Below, in pieces: positions 11,900-24,984 of a stretch of 64,000 bases of DNA. The stretch is from assembly GCA_032207245.1 (NCBI GenBank), contig CM063502.1, positions 70,852,616 to 70,916,615 on the forward strand. The letters run 5' to 3'. The position numbers and the translations under genes were made by a program. The DNA is from Pardosa pseudoannulata (taxonomy: Eukaryota > Arthropoda > Arachnida > Araneae > Lycosidae). The notes under the pieces were generated by a model. That model was given only the letters and a program-made list of their open reading frames with translations. It ran no database searches and was not told the DNA's origin. How positions within the stretch are numbered: the first letter of the stretch is position 1; the number at the start of each line of letters is the position of its first letter.

Positions 11900-13445
11900 A
11901 TAGTTCAAAAGAAAAGCTTTTAAATTGAAGCATTAACTTTAAAGTTTAGAATCATTTGCTGTGTATATTCAGTATTAGCATTACTTATTTAAAATAATCT
12001 TATATTACCTAAATATGAAGCTTCTAACAGCATACAAGAAATTAAAATGATTGAGTATTTTCTACCCAAAAGTCCATTAAAAAAACATGTTTAAAACATT
12101 TAGTGAAAAAATATTTATGAACCTTATTTATCCGTAGTCTAAAGGTCATTTGTTGGTTAGTTAATATTTTACGGTCATCCTAAATTTGGATTGGATGATA
12201 ACTCAACATGCAAGACGATGTATATATTTCTTTCTGCTGTCAAAAATCTTTTATGGTGTTTTCAACGATATATGCCCCCCAAAAGTTTGCAAACTACTGT
12301 AATTTCTTAAAATACTTGAAGGGATTTCAAAGATATAAAATAGATATTAATAAAAACGTTTCGCTAGATTTTTTTTCATACACCTAAAATCTATAAAATA
12401 AAGTTCATTGAAATAATATTATAACACAACATATTTAAAATAATAAAACACGCTAAACCCTATGGAACAACGAAATCCTATTAAATTTCTATATACAAAA
12501 TTTGCAATTCATCTCTAAAAAAAGAAATCAAAATCTTTAAGTATATAATACATTTTAATACATAAATAATTACATAATTAACATTTTTCATTTGCCATTG
12601 TTTTTTTATTTCACAAATATATTTCTCGTAGAAACAGGGAATTCATACTGCAATTACATTAGATTTGTTTTACTGTTTTTCTTAAGTTTCAGTATATTTT
12701 TTTTTTCAATTTTGATCAAATTATCATTTTATATTAAGCCCTCTAAATATCATTTTCTACAGGTTTTCAATCATATTAAGATTATATTTGGGAAATTTCC
12801 AAGATAAAACGATCATAAAGATCATTCTAATACATAGAATAGTACTGACGTAAAGAAAGAGAGATTATCTCGGAGAATAACACACTAGCTCTTCTTCCAA
12901 GAGTTCCTTTTGCACAGTAAAGCTTTATCCAACATGAAATTATCATACATGTTAGCTGAACATGAAACCTATAAAACTATTCTTTAAAAATTTCTAATAC
13001 ATGTCATTGCTGTCTGCATAAGTATAACTACATGACTACATTGGGGTCTTTTCTATCCAGAAATACTTGTCTTATCCTTTTTTTCACATAAGGTATTTAA
13101 TTCATTTTAATTGCTAAATGCTACCTAACTATATTGTAGAATCATGATTTTAAGTTATTTGTTTAGGTTCATTTTGTTATCTTTATGAAATAATATCATC
13201 CTATTTTATATGTGAAATTCAGTACAATTTCCCGCTAATTAGTATTGAAATTATTTGATTACATTTTCTATATGCTTTTCTGCATTTGTATATCATTATT
13301 TATTATCTTACAGGTAAATTTCTATAGTAATAAAGTATTATTTATTCAGCAAAGCATTCTGTACTTTTGAAATAAAAGACTGTTTTTCAATTATTTACTA
13401 ATAAACATCACCGTAAAAGGAAATATAGCGCAAGATATGTTTTTG
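11900..13445. other. AT-rich sequence with no recognisable feature
   Basis: A 71-codon frame at 12592-12807 is Phe/Ile-rich and lacks a motif; I treat it as chance. No transposon ends were noticed. Confidence 0.55.
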
Positions 13446-13862
<417 letters not shown>

Positions 13863-13887
13863 GTATGTCTATATAGTCATTTCATAG

Positions 13888-14869
13888 AAAAATAAAAATT
13901 CTACTTTTGTGCATTATTTGCCTTCTAATAAAAAATTACACATTGGAGACAAAATATACATAAAATTTTTACATTAGATCAAAGAATATAATTTTTGTTG
14001 TCTGAATAATAAATAAAGGGAATTTGTAAGAAAATTGTAAATACGTTAGTCGCTTAGTTGTCCCATTTGTTTAACGTTACAGTATACTTTATTAAATTGT
14101 TTCCCAGAAGTAAACTATTCCCATTTGAAACAATACACAGCAATATAGTGTTATGTAATGGAAAGATATAGCGGAATTATTAAAAGGTATATATAACAGA
14201 AAGGAAAATGTATAAATTGCAATGCTATGACAAAAATAATTGAAAAAGATATTGAAAATTCTTTAAGCATTTTTCTGTGTATTGAATATTTCACAAGGGT
14301 AAGGTTTTATCCGAAAGCATTGTGTGTTAAAATTTTCTTTTTTAAAAAGTGTAATTTTAAATAGAAAATGACACATTTTTAAATATTTTCTATGCCTACA
14401 AAAATAAACTATGAAAATATTTTTTTTTAAATCTGAAAACAGCAATGTATAGCAAATTAAATTAAATTAATTCTAATGTAGGTAAAATTATGCCCGAACA
14501 CAATAAGAAAGTTTGTTGAAAAATTTGCTTGTTCAGCTATACACCATAGAGTCACATTTGACCGTATGACACTCTAAAAATAAGTGAAAAATATGTTGTA
14601 AATTCCCTAAATGTGAAAACCACAGAATAAATACATTTTGTTCCAGTTGGAAATCACGAATATATGAAGAAAATAATTAGGTAAGGAATTGTGGTTTATG
14701 GTATGCTTATCAAAGGCTTATTCGTTGTGTGTTAAGAAAAAATATGCAAGAAACATAGTTTTATACAAAAATTTATTAGCATTCTTTAGACTTGATTTTA
14801 CTTGAAACTCTACGGTGAATCTTGTATAGAACGAGCACTAATTAGACCTGGTTTTATTATGAGGTTTGG
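13888..14869. other. AT-rich sequence with no recognisable feature
   Basis: No motif-bearing frame or repeat was noticed; the SINE begins at the right edge. Confidence 0.55.
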
Positions 14870-15040
14870 TTTGGAGTTCTGCGGTCTACTGTTTTGCACA
14901 CGAGGCTTAATGAGACTGGGACCTACAGCTGAAAGCCGATTCCGAACGGCTACAAACATCCATGCCCACAGCAGGATTCGAACTAGCAAACTCCAGTTCG
15001 GAAGAGCAGAGCTCTACCATTCGGCCATCGTTCGGCCTAA
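14870..15040 (-). mobile_element. tRNA-derived SINE, best preserved copy in the window
   Basis: On the minus strand the head reads GATGGCCGAATGGTAGAGC (A-box-like, plus positions 15011-15029) and then GTTCGAATCC (B box, plus 14974-14983), with spacing typical of an internal RNA polymerase III promoter derived from a tRNA. The body contains GGATGTTTGTAGCCGTTCGG and CTGTAGGTCCC. Other copies or fragments of the same family lie at 11770, 26966, 30118, 31195, 31453, 52513 and 63480. It has no coding function and depends on a partner LINE not seen in this window. A poly-A or simple-repeat tail is not clear. Confidence 0.82.
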
Positions 15041-15106
15041 TTAGACCTGTAAATTCTGCTTAAACACGATTTTGATACAGTTAGGAGACATTGCGTAAAA
15101 GTCAGG

Positions 15107-15246
15107 CAATACTCTTTTAAGAATTTAATTGGTGGAAAATACAATACTCTTTCAAGAGTTTAATAGGTGGAAAATACAATACTCTTTTAAGAATTTAATA
15201 GGTGGAAAATACAATACTCTTTCAAGAGTTTAATAGGTGAACAATA
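15107..15246. repeat. 35-bp minisatellite, four copies with alternating variants
   Basis: Units beginning CAATACTCTTT start at 15107, 15142, 15177 and 15212. Odd copies carry TTTTAAGAATTTAAT and even copies TTTCAAGAGTTTAAT, so the array is a 70-bp higher-order repeat present twice. Confidence 0.92.
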
Positions 15247-15249
15247 CTT

Positions 15250-17329
15250 CGCCTTAAAAATACACATATTATAAGCTGGCATTGAAAAAATGTATATTTT
15301 CCTATACATTTTGGAATTACTTGAACTTTTTACACTTTAAATTATCATATTTGCAGTATTCAGTTTGGTTATATGTAATTATTCTCAATGTAATAAAATA
15401 GCTATTTTCCCCGAAAACATCAATTTTTCAATCTCGGTTAGTTTGCCCCTCTGGTGGTTTTAATTTGCCTAAAACTGTCGGGTTTCTAATGTTTCAGAGT
15501 TAAAATAGACTATGAAATTATGACTCACGTGACATTTCCTAAACATTCTTTTTAAGCTAAAAGAGCAAAGCTGCATTAATCAGTAATTACAGATAATGAG
15601 TATTCTTACCTTGAAAATGTGAATTGCAGAAAAAGAACAAAGTTGATTTTTATATATCCCACGTTATATTTTTCGAGATAGTATGGTAACTAACTTGAGG
15701 AGCATAGTTTATACCCGCTCTTGAAAAATTCTTATTTCGCTCACTTGAACATATAAATGCTCTGCAGAGAACATTTATCAAATTAAACGGATGAATTAGC
15801 TTTGTATAAATTAATTTTCGCGCGCAGAATCTTAATTATAAATTTGATGCTTAATAATTGCCTGAAGGGAAAATTTAATTACTTATGTTTTTATAGTGCT
15901 TGAAAACCTCCTAGTTTTGAAAGTGCTTCAGGTAGAATAATAAAGAGTTCTGAGAAGTATTTAAAACAGAGAAAAATAAAATAACTCAAAGCATGTAAGT
16001 TATAGATAATTCGCTTTATCTTTTACATTTTACTACATGTTAATTATTCAATTTCAAGGAATACTGACTCTAAAATACGAGAAATTAGAAATGTAAAAAT
16101 ACTTCCTCTTTTAGAAAATGTTTTTAAATTAAGTAGGAAATAAATGAGAGTTAATTTGTGCTTAAATATTTAAATATTGGAGAAGAATTTGGTAGTTCTC
16201 AAAATATTCAAGAAGTATGATTAACTTCCCTTTGTATCAAGATTTTCTTGAAATATTTGCATATTTGACTGTCCCTATGTTAGAGAGAATATGTTTAAAT
16301 CTCTCTCTTCCTTTATAAAAATCACATAGAAATAAAATAATCGTTATAGCTTTGTCATTAAATGATTAAATTTGTATATCTAAATTGCGTCTGACAGAAG
16401 AAGATTTTAATTGAAAATCCATTTCTTATACACATTTTAAAGATAAATTAACATACATTTCATACATATTTATGAAATACAAAATGAAAAGTAAGTAATT
16501 GGTTTATTTTTGTATTACATTGTATATTATTAAAAAAAGACTGCTTAGCGAAATTTTACTGACAGTTTCACGGGAAATTTTCTATTTAAAATATTTTGAC
16601 TTTTCATATTAAAAAAATTAAACTGTGTTTGACGTATACTTCAAATGATTTCAATTTATGAACAATAAGTGAACTAGTTAGTGCTTTATGAAAATAGTTA
16701 AGATCAAAAGTAAGAAGTCACATTGATCTAAATCAATTTTTAATAGAAAATATATGTTTTGATATTATTCATAATATAAGAAATCTACGCTATGTGGTAT
16801 GGTTTAGATCAGTTTATCTTTACTATCCTCTACATTTAAGTAAACGTAAACTGATATGTCATATATCATTCCTTATATGTCACATTAAAGATCCCGTGTT
16901 CATACAAAACTTTATATGGACGTTATTTAGACATTCTGGACGTTGATCTGTTTTTCAGTATAATACATGTGGTTATGATTTTTATTTCGCACCGTGACTT
17001 ATTCGTCTGAAATCCGATCCCGAAAACAGTTGTGGTACCATAGTATTGGAAATCGACTAATTATATATTTCATTAGGAATAATAGAACATAATAATAGGA
17101 ATAAAAAATATATTGGAATAATTATAATACCTTTAGAATATTAATATTATTCCGAAAGAAATATTTTAAGAAAAAGAATAAACACATGTATCACACGCTA
17201 TTTATCTTAGTAGAATAATAAAATATTAGGTATTATTCTACTACTCTAAACTCTTAGAAGCAACAGCCCCTAGATTGCCAAGGTCGAAGGTGCCAATCTT
17301 CGTTTCCCTAAGGGCACTAAGGTGCGAAG
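15250..17329. other. AT-rich sequence with no recognisable gene
   Basis: No motif-bearing frame, transposon end or tandem unit was recognised. The stretch around 15700-15860 is somewhat less AT-biased and contains several ATTA/TAAT words, but nothing specific can be called. A short GC-richer block lies at 17265-17329, just before the foldback. Confidence 0.5.
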
Positions 17330-17467
17330 TGTATTATGAAAAATATTGGTTTGAGGCTAAAAAAATTGTGATTACTGTTTATGACCTATATGGAATCCTT
17401 ACATCTCTTCAGCGGGTAGACAAACTAAGAACCAAGCATGCCTCAAACCAATATTTTTCATAATACA
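17330..17467. repeat. 138-bp foldback with perfect 28-bp terminal inverted repeats
   Basis: The arm at 17330-17357, beginning TGTATTATGAAAAATATTGG, is repeated as an exact reverse complement at 17440-17467, separated by 82 bp of unrelated sequence. No clear target-site duplication flanks it. It could be a miniature inverted-repeat element or a hairpin-forming duplication. A short frame at 17275-17463 overlaps it and is not regarded as a gene. Confidence 0.88.
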
Positions 17468-17469
17468 TC

Positions 17470-19233
17470 AATATACACAAAATCCTGTTTTACAACTGAT
17501 AGTGAAACCTACACTTTCTGTGACTTCACTCGGTCATCTCCCAATAGTCTTTCCCCTGTTCTAAAATAACAAACATTTTGCATGCATCAAGGAAAAATTC
17601 ATACTTTTTAAAATTAATAGTATTAAATACACATCATAAAACAAATCCTTTCAGTTATTTTTAAAGTTAAATAAGTACTCCAATACCACGATTTCCTTCA
17701 ACTTTTTATAATTCACCTTTAGCTGTATATGAAGTTAATTATTTCTTCAGACCTAAATTATTACTGATAAAATTTCATTTGAAAAAATAAATTAATTTAG
17801 TATACTAATATAAAGATATTTTCAATATAATCAGTTTACCTATTACCTTTGATTAAATTATTCAAGATTAATTTTGAATTTTAAATTACCTCATGAGAGA
17901 TGATTTAATATCGTAACGACTTTGTAGTTTCTTTTCAACATCATCCTGATTAAACAGAAGAAACACCATTATTAGGCAGTTTCAGTCTAGAGAAAGTTAT
18001 TAATGGTAAATGAACAAAACGCTGCAGAGTCTTTGAAAAAATATCCCGAGTTTCATCTCATTATTTCAGAAATGGTTTGTTACCCTATTTATCTTTTCAA
18101 AGATTTTTTTTTATTCTAATATATGCATGTTTTAAAGATGCTTAGAATAAAAAAATGTGCATAAATGCACGAATTTCGTCATTAATTGAACATGAGATGC
18201 GCTAAATAGAAAAAAATGCGTTTTTTTTATTTAAGCAGCTGAAAAGAACTCGAAGTTGGTAATTACAATTTATAATCATTAAATGTAGTAAACAATTACA
18301 TTTTGAAATTTGAATTATATTTCCTTGTGTAAAATACCTTTTTTATATTTAATGGTTTTGCAGTAATTCATAACGTTGAAAGATAAAGAAAATTATTTTA
18401 ATAGAAATGAATAGAAGTTTAATAGATATAATCTCTATATATATAATGTACCTTTGACATGCAGATTAGTAAATGGACACAGAAAATATTTTAGGACATT
18501 TATAATATATAATGTTTAAAATATTTTTAAGACTTAAAATTTATTTATATTTTTTAAGATGTTATGTTAATTACACATATATATTTAACATTAAGTTTAG
18601 TTGTATTTTTCTTAAACCATTTATATTAACTTTACTTTACATGAATAGTTAAATATTTGGTTGTAGTTTCTAATTAGTCATTACTATTAATCTGAGGGTC
18701 ATAGATTTATAGAATATCTAATTTTGTAAAATCTAAAAGTTTCTGCGTACCGAGTTACCGAGTTATTGTTATGTTACTAAGATTTTTTCTAAAACATGCA
18801 GTAAATATATTTCAAATTCTTGACTGAATAGATGCAGTATGCTGATGTTTAGGTTATCTACTTTTGAATATTGTGACATAACCTTAAATCTATCTATTAT
18901 TGTTTAAAATCTGGCAGTAAAATTCTCTCTTTTGTTGAATGAGAAATCGTTTGTTTATAGCATGATATAAATAAATGTTATCAACTTCTAAAGAAAAGTT
19001 TAAATTTTACGCTTTAGGTGTTATATAGTTTTGAGGTTATACCCTTCCAAATTTTCTATACTCATATTAGGAAAAACATTTGGAATGGTGATTCAGTAGG
19101 ATAGAAAATCCGAAATTAAAGGACAATTAAATGATACCATTGCGTTATTTTAAAAATTAATGAGTAATGACTTGCATGTACTTTTCAAAGAAAATATTTA
19201 ATTTTATCTTAAAACTCCCATTATAGTTTTATG
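17470..19233. other. AT-rich sequence with no recognisable feature
   Basis: Stops occur in all frames; no transposon ends, tRNA-like boxes or tandem units were seen. Confidence 0.55.
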
Positions 19234-19800
19234 TTAACCCCTTACGGTAAAATGACGAGTCTAGCTCGTCATTAGTTTTTCATTCCATACCGCACAATGA
19301 CGAGCTACACTTGTCATGCGATTAAAGTTACTGTTAAATATGATAATTAATTTAGTTTAAAATTTCTAGTGTACTGAATTTGGCAACACTTTTATCACTT
19401 GTGAAAATCACAAGTCACTATTGCATATTGTTTACTTGGTACAAGTCATTGCCAAATTAATGAGTCAGAATAAAAGAAAACCTACTAAGAAATGCCGTGT
19501 GTGTTACAAGAATCAAATTAAAAGTGAGGCTACTTGGCGGTGTAAACAATTAAGAATTCCTTTGCACTTTGTTTTGAAAAGTACCACTAGCTTGAAGACT
19601 ATTATCTGTATACCTTATTAATGTTTTGCTTTGATATTTTTTTAATTTTACTGTTTCTGATATTATTTAACACTATGTAAAAAGTGGATTTTAATTAAGA
19701 ATATGTAAGAATTGTAAAATGAAACAAGTTTTTAAAATAAAAATTAAATGGTTATTTCATGCACAGTTTTTCATTATTAAATCATACCGGAAGGGGTTAA
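19234..19800 (+). mobile_element. piggyBac element relic, TTAA-flanked
   Basis: TTAA at 19234-19237 and 19797-19800 bound a 559-bp element whose ends read inward CCCCTTACGGTA (left) and CCCCTTCCGGTA (right), matching at 11 of 12 positions. TTAA target duplications and C-rich terminal repeats are the signature of piggyBac. Just inside the left end a perfect 9-bp-stem hairpin, AATGACGAG - TCTAG - CTCGTCATT, lies at 19251-19273, and a decayed second version follows at about 19297-19317. The interior keeps only the C-terminal end of the transposase, so the element is internally deleted. Confidence 0.88.
19456..19621 (+). pseudogene. piggyBac transposase C-terminal cysteine-rich domain remnant
   Basis: The plus-strand frame reads KRKPTKKCRVCYKNQIKSEA and then TWRCKQLRIPLHF, matching the zinc-binding C terminus of piggyBac transposases (Cys-x2-Cys followed by Cys and a PL-C/H-F segment). 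Only the first three of the expected cysteines and one histidine remain in frame; the final Cys-x4-His part is altered. The DDD catalytic core is absent. The frame continues upstream to about 19421 without obvious similarity. It is non-functional. Confidence 0.8.
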
Positions 19801-21699
19801 CATATATAAATATCAAGTGACATACTTAATCACATCATTGTCGATCTGTAACAGAACACAGATTTAGGGATTTTTGGCACCATTCAATATCAATGTTACG
19901 ATTAACAAAGTATAAATCTTATAGAGATATTTTATTCAGAGAAGGAATTATTTATGGAACCCCTTTTGAAGTAGTAAACTGCGAATTTAAGTTCTTGTGA
20001 CTTTTTAGTTTTACGATAATTTTGAATGAAACCGTATAATTCTTTTTATGAAGATTACTGTGAATATTGGAGTAAATTTCAATTTTTTTTCTCTGGAAGG
20101 GATAGAAAAAGTCCATGTACGATGATAAATTAACGAGGTTGACATTGTATCTCATGTTTGGACATAACATGAGATTTCCACCATGCACAATAACTATACT
20201 GGGAAATGATTTTGAACATCTCTGAGTTTACATAAAAAATATTTTATCGAATCAGAGTATGGTTTGTAATAATAAAAAAATAGTTCATTTCGTTTGCCGT
20301 TAAAAGAAAGAAAATGAACTTATTTGTAGATCTCTCCAACAAGAAATTATGAAGTAGAAATCATACTTCAATATCAGGTCATCCTCTAAGTACCACTAAT
20401 TTAGGACCCATGACTTTTCCGTTTTTCACAAAATAAAATCTGTTCTAAACGGAACTTAATTTGAAAATATCCCAGCTATTAAAACAATTAATACAAAATA
20501 AATGTCCACACGCTTTTCAAAAGTAGAAAATTGGATTGAGTTGGTGTACAAGTGCCATGCACATACACACTTGTGTGTCTATGATTATGTGCATGCATTA
20601 ACCACTAAATAATATCCATGAAAGGGGAATGAAAATACAGAGAAATATTTTACATGTGATAAAGATATAAATACAACTGCAAACCGTTATTTTGGTTTAT
20701 CTGGTTATAAGCAAAAGTGGACAGTCTGTTTCTAAACTAATGATACTTTTAAATAGAGACAATATTTTTCGAAATGATAATGCTTTATTCTGTCTTCAGA
20801 AAGACAGGAAATGTAGAATTTAATGAAGCTCTGAATACTAATGCAGGGTGAAAATGATCTTGTGCTTAGAGAGAACTTCTATTTAATAGCATATAAACTT
20901 CATGAATTAAACTGATAGCTCTAATGGGAATTAAGTAAGCACGCTTGTTTGTATAGAATTCATATCCAATTATAGACAAAATGAGCAATATATCAAGTCC
21001 GTCAAGGTATAGTTAATTTCAACAAATCCAAAATATTTAGAAGAAAATGAGAATTTCAATCAGTCTAGAGTAGTTTACCTTTATTATTTATAATCCAAAT
21101 GATTCTAATAACAATTAAAATACTTTTGGAATGTTTTCAGATAAAAACAGGTTCTAATTAAGATATTGCCCAATTTTTATGCTTTGGATTACATGTGTTA
21201 AATATAGATAGTAGGTATCAATCGAAATTAATTTAAAATCGCTCAACATAAAATAATTTCTTTCTATTTGTATATGTGTAATTCATTTACCCATTATCCA
21301 AATATTTTTTAAAAAGGATGTTTTGAAGTTTGTAGTTACCAAATGGTACAAAAAGTTTAAAATCGAAAAATTCGAACAAAAACAGTTAATATTTAATTAT
21401 TCTGTACAAACTATAAAAAAATTACATGTTTTTAAAAATATAAATATTAAGGCCAAGAAGTTATAAAACAACCTCAATTTACAAAGTGTATTTAATTTTT
21501 TATAGTTAAGTTACACAGTTCTTCTGATAATTTATAAAAATAAAATTCTGCAGAAATAGTTATAAAACTTAGTCTTAATTTGGATTCTTAATTCTTTTTT
21601 CATAGCTTGAAATTATTAAAAGTACCTTTATTTTGTGGCTCGTTAAATTTATATATCGTGTGACATTTTTAAGTTAAACATCATTAGCTTTCAAAAGTA
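19801..21699. other. AT-rich sequence with no recognisable feature
   Basis: A minor imperfect hairpin (CATGCACATA versus TATGTGCATG) lies at about 20553-20596. A 78-codon minus frame at 19952-20188 lacks any motif. Nothing else was recognised. Confidence 0.5.
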
Positions 21700-22269
21700 T
21701 GTATCGAGTAAAATACTATTAACGATTTATAGAAAAAGAGAACTACAAAGATATACAATAATAGTAAGAGTAAAGGATTTATTTTGTAAATGCAAAACCT
21801 ATTAAAGCACAATCTGCGATTAAAAGAAAAAAATCACGAAAACGTACTTAACCGCTGTAATAGGAAAGCCTGTCTCCTCTACTTCTTTAATAACAAAAGA
21901 AATCATAGCTCATTAAAAGTCTTGTTATTTTTTAAGATACTGTAAGTATATTTGTACTACTTAAAAGTCGAACTCTGATTACTGCAGAAAAAAAAAAGAA
22001 ATATTTTCTCATTTTTCAAACAATTTCGGGTCTTTCTACTTTAATTTTCTCGTACTCTTCTATCATAAAGCATCATTGAATCATCACTGAATCATTATTG
22101 ACTTGCGTAACAGCTGCAAAAAGTGAATCGGACAATTTTGACGTTTGATGTGCATTCGAGCCTTCTATGAAATGACATGGGCTCTATTCACTCAATTGTA
22201 TCTTTTTTATCTTTTTTCATACCTTTGTCAACTGATTGCATCTTCATCATTATTTTGATGGTTTATTTT

Positions 22270-22990
22270 CATTTTTTTTCACTGTTGCTCAATAGTGTTG
22301 AATAGTAAGTTACAGTATCATTTTTCTTTATTGATGATTAATGTTTTTTCTTTGATACATTTGGATTTATAGCTTCAATTGGTTGCATTTTTTTGATAAC
22401 AGCAAGTGTATATTTATCATTCTTTTTCACTATCATAGTTAATAGTAAGTTACAGGAGGATTCCACATTTTATCTTTATCAGAGCCTATGATTTAATAAA
22501 AATGTTTTTTTCTTTCTTTAATACATGCATAAAGTATGTTATAGCTTACAAAGGAGTCTGGTCGCAATTTATGTGCATACTCATCAGAAGTGTATGTTAA
22601 TTTTCATTCTTTTTCACTGACTGCCCAATAGTATTGAATAGTAAGTTACAGGAGAATTCCACATTTTATCTTTATCAGAGCCTATGATTTAATAAAAATA
22701 TGTTTTTCTTTATTTAATACATGCATAAAGTATGTTATACTTGCAAAGGAGTCTGGTCGCAATTTATGTGCATACTTATCACAAGTGTATGTTAATTTTC
22801 ATTCTTGTTCACTGACTGCCCAATAGTGTTGAATAGTAAATTACAGGAGGATTCCACATTTTATCTTTATCATGACCTATGAATTTAATAAAAAATGTTT
22901 TTTCTTTGTTTAATACATTCATAAAGGATGTTATATCTTATAAATGAGTCTGGTTGAAATTTATGTGCATATTATACTCATTGCAAGTGT
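22270..22990. repeat. Tandem array of about 180-bp units, three good copies plus edges
   Basis: Units share CAATAGT(G/A)TTGAATAGTAA, GATTCCACATTTTATC, TTATCAGAGCCTATGA and GTCTGGTCGCAATTTATG. Good copies start near 22440, 22615 and 22795, with a diverged leading copy from about 22270 and a partial trailing copy near 23130-23205 interrupted by the MITE. Units differ by point changes and short indels. No coding capacity is shared. Confidence 0.82.
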
Positions 22991-23207
22991 ATGTTAAACC
23001 AATAGATTATAAAACTTTAAATAAGCAACAAAATTTTAAATAAATTTGCACGGCATTTAAAACATTGTAGAAATCTTATAATGAAATGATCCATTCCAAT
23101 CTAATCCGATTCAATCATTCAATACATTCATAAAGGATGTCATACATTGCAAAAGTGTCTGGTTACAATTTATGTGCATACCCATTGCAAGTGCATGTTT
23201 TCAAATA

Positions 23208-23512
23208 CTGGGTGATCGAAAAGTCCATATAAACTATAAAAATTCATAATAATCCCCTGCGGTGGTGGTCATAAGGAACACATACTGTTGTTATAAACGA
23301 TTTTGAGGCATTCTGTTTGTTATTAGCGTTTCTTTTTCTTTGACTTATGCACATCAGCGCCCTCTATCGACTCTTTCTTTTTGAGTTATTTTTTTCTCTT
23401 TAAAAAAATTCCATGACCTAGCGATACTAACCCTGCAAACCGTTTTTTATTTTGGTTATTTTTCAGGTTATTGTAAATTTTTAAAGTTTATGTGGACTTT
23501 TTGATCACCCGG
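23208..23512. mobile_element. 305-bp TA-flanked MITE (Tc1/mariner type)
   Basis: Flanked by TA at 23206-23207 and 23513-23514. Read inward, the ends are CTGGGTGATCGAAAAGTCCA and CCGGGTGATCAAAAAGTCCA, and the similarity extends about 42 bp. The interior has no transposase. TA target duplication and the terminal sequence place it with Tc1/mariner-type elements as a non-autonomous copy; the autonomous partner is not visible here. It sits inside a copy of the 23.0-kb repeat whose paralogue at about 22996-23015 lacks it. Confidence 0.88.
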
Positions 23513-24330
23513 TAGATCATAAGACTTTAAATACATAACAAAATTGTAAATAAATATGCACGGCAAGTTAAACATGTAAAACTCTTACATTGAAATAATC
23601 AATTCCAATCTGTTATAATAAAAAATGTATAATAATTAATAGAGCTTAAATTAAAAATATATATGATTCGTTATAAGGCATTTTAAAGATTAAAGTTAGA
23701 TAAAAATCAATAATAATACGGATGAAGAGCACAAGATTTTTTAAAATATATAATAAATTCAAAATTGATGAAAGAGCATTTCGCGATTTACAAGTAGTTA
23801 ATCAGGGAGAATGCATTTAGTCCCAGAAATAATAAAGCATGTCATGGATACTTCTTTCATAACAAGAGAAATTCTATTTCATTAAATGTCTCCTTTATTT
23901 CGAGATTTGTAAGAATAGTATTGCTTAAAAGTCGAAGTGTAATCACTCCGGAAATAAAAACTTTCTCATTTTTCGAGCAATTTCGAGTATTTATAGTTTA
24001 ATTTTCTCGTAATCTTCTTTCATAAAGCTCAATCGTTGACTTGCGTAACAGCTGGATAAAGTGAATCAGACAATTTTGACGTTGATGTCCTTTCAAACCT
24101 TCGATGAAATGACCATTTTTTGGTTGACTTTTAGCTTTTCTTCACTCAATTACGTTAGCTTCAGGCCGTTTTTTTCCATTTATCACCTTCTTTGGTCAGT
24201 TAACTCTTTCTTCTGTCAACTGATTGTTTTTCGCCTTAAATTTTTTTTCACTTTTTATTACTCTGGTGGTCTATTTTCAGTCTTTTTCACTTACCGTTGA
24301 ATCGTAAGTTACAGAAAAATTCCACATTTA

Positions 24331-24873
24331 CCCCAATCAGGGATTAAAACCGGATTGGATGCTTTCTTCTTAGTTCGATATAAATCCTTAAATACTTATT
24401 AAAAAAGATGTAAGACATTTGTGGCAAGTTAAAATTCTTTATAAATTAGGAATTTATCAGTTTTAATTGATAGGAATAAAAAATATAGAACAATTAATAA
24501 AAAAGAAATCGAAAGAAAACAAGTTATTAGACGGTGCTCAAGATAGCTTAATTTTTAACATAGATATTAAACTACATTCTTAATTTAAAGCAATCTCAAT
24601 ACAATATTGACGAATGTATCAACGTGTAACAAACTATTCAGCTTAATAAATAATAATTATGTAAGTTTAATAAAAGAAAATTAAATTAAAACTAAAGTTA
24701 TAACTAAAAGTTTTTAAAAATTAACCAAATATTTATTATCTAAACAATATTATTTATTCTATAGATAATGCACAGCCTGATATGCGAATGGAAAAATTTT
24801 GGTTTTATATATTGAGTGGAATTTTTCAATATATTATGGGTCCTAAAATAATATACTATTTAGAACTATTTTT
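24331..24873. other. AT-rich sequence with no recognisable feature
   Basis: Nothing recognised beyond chance frames. Confidence 0.5.
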
Positions 24874-24981
24874 TATAAATTGTTTTATATTTATATTTTA
24901 TTTATTTTATATAAATTGTTTTATATTTATATCTTATTTATTTTATATAAATTGTTTTACATTCATATTTTATTTAATTAT
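24874..24981. repeat. 36-bp tandem repeat, three copies
   Basis: The unit ATAAATTGTTTTATATTTAT followed by a TTATTTATTTTAT-type tail occurs three times in a row. In one frame it reads as a repeated NCFIFIFYLFYI peptide, which I attribute to the repeat and not to a protein. Confidence 0.88.
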
Positions 24982-24984
24982 GAG

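Larger units (their letters stand above)
21700..24330. repeat. Diverged segmental duplication (21.7-23.0 kb versus 23.5-24.3 kb)
   Basis: Matching landmarks occur in the same order in both halves. AATTTTCTCGTA is at about 22042 and 24001. GACTTGCGTAACAGCTG is at about 22100 and 24041. GTGAATCGGACAATTTTGAC is at about 22123, with a one-base variant at about 24061. A TAGTAAGTTACAG-type word is in both (diverged to TCGTAAGTTACAG in the right half). A second pair links 22995-23125 with 23515-23620, where the shared words are variants of GACTTTAAATA and TTGCACGGCA. The copies are clearly diverged. The left half additionally expanded a 180-bp tandem array. Confidence 0.75.

Noticed and set aside
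14802..15044. 80-codon plus-strand frame
   Set aside because: Most of it is the antisense strand of a tRNA-derived SINE.
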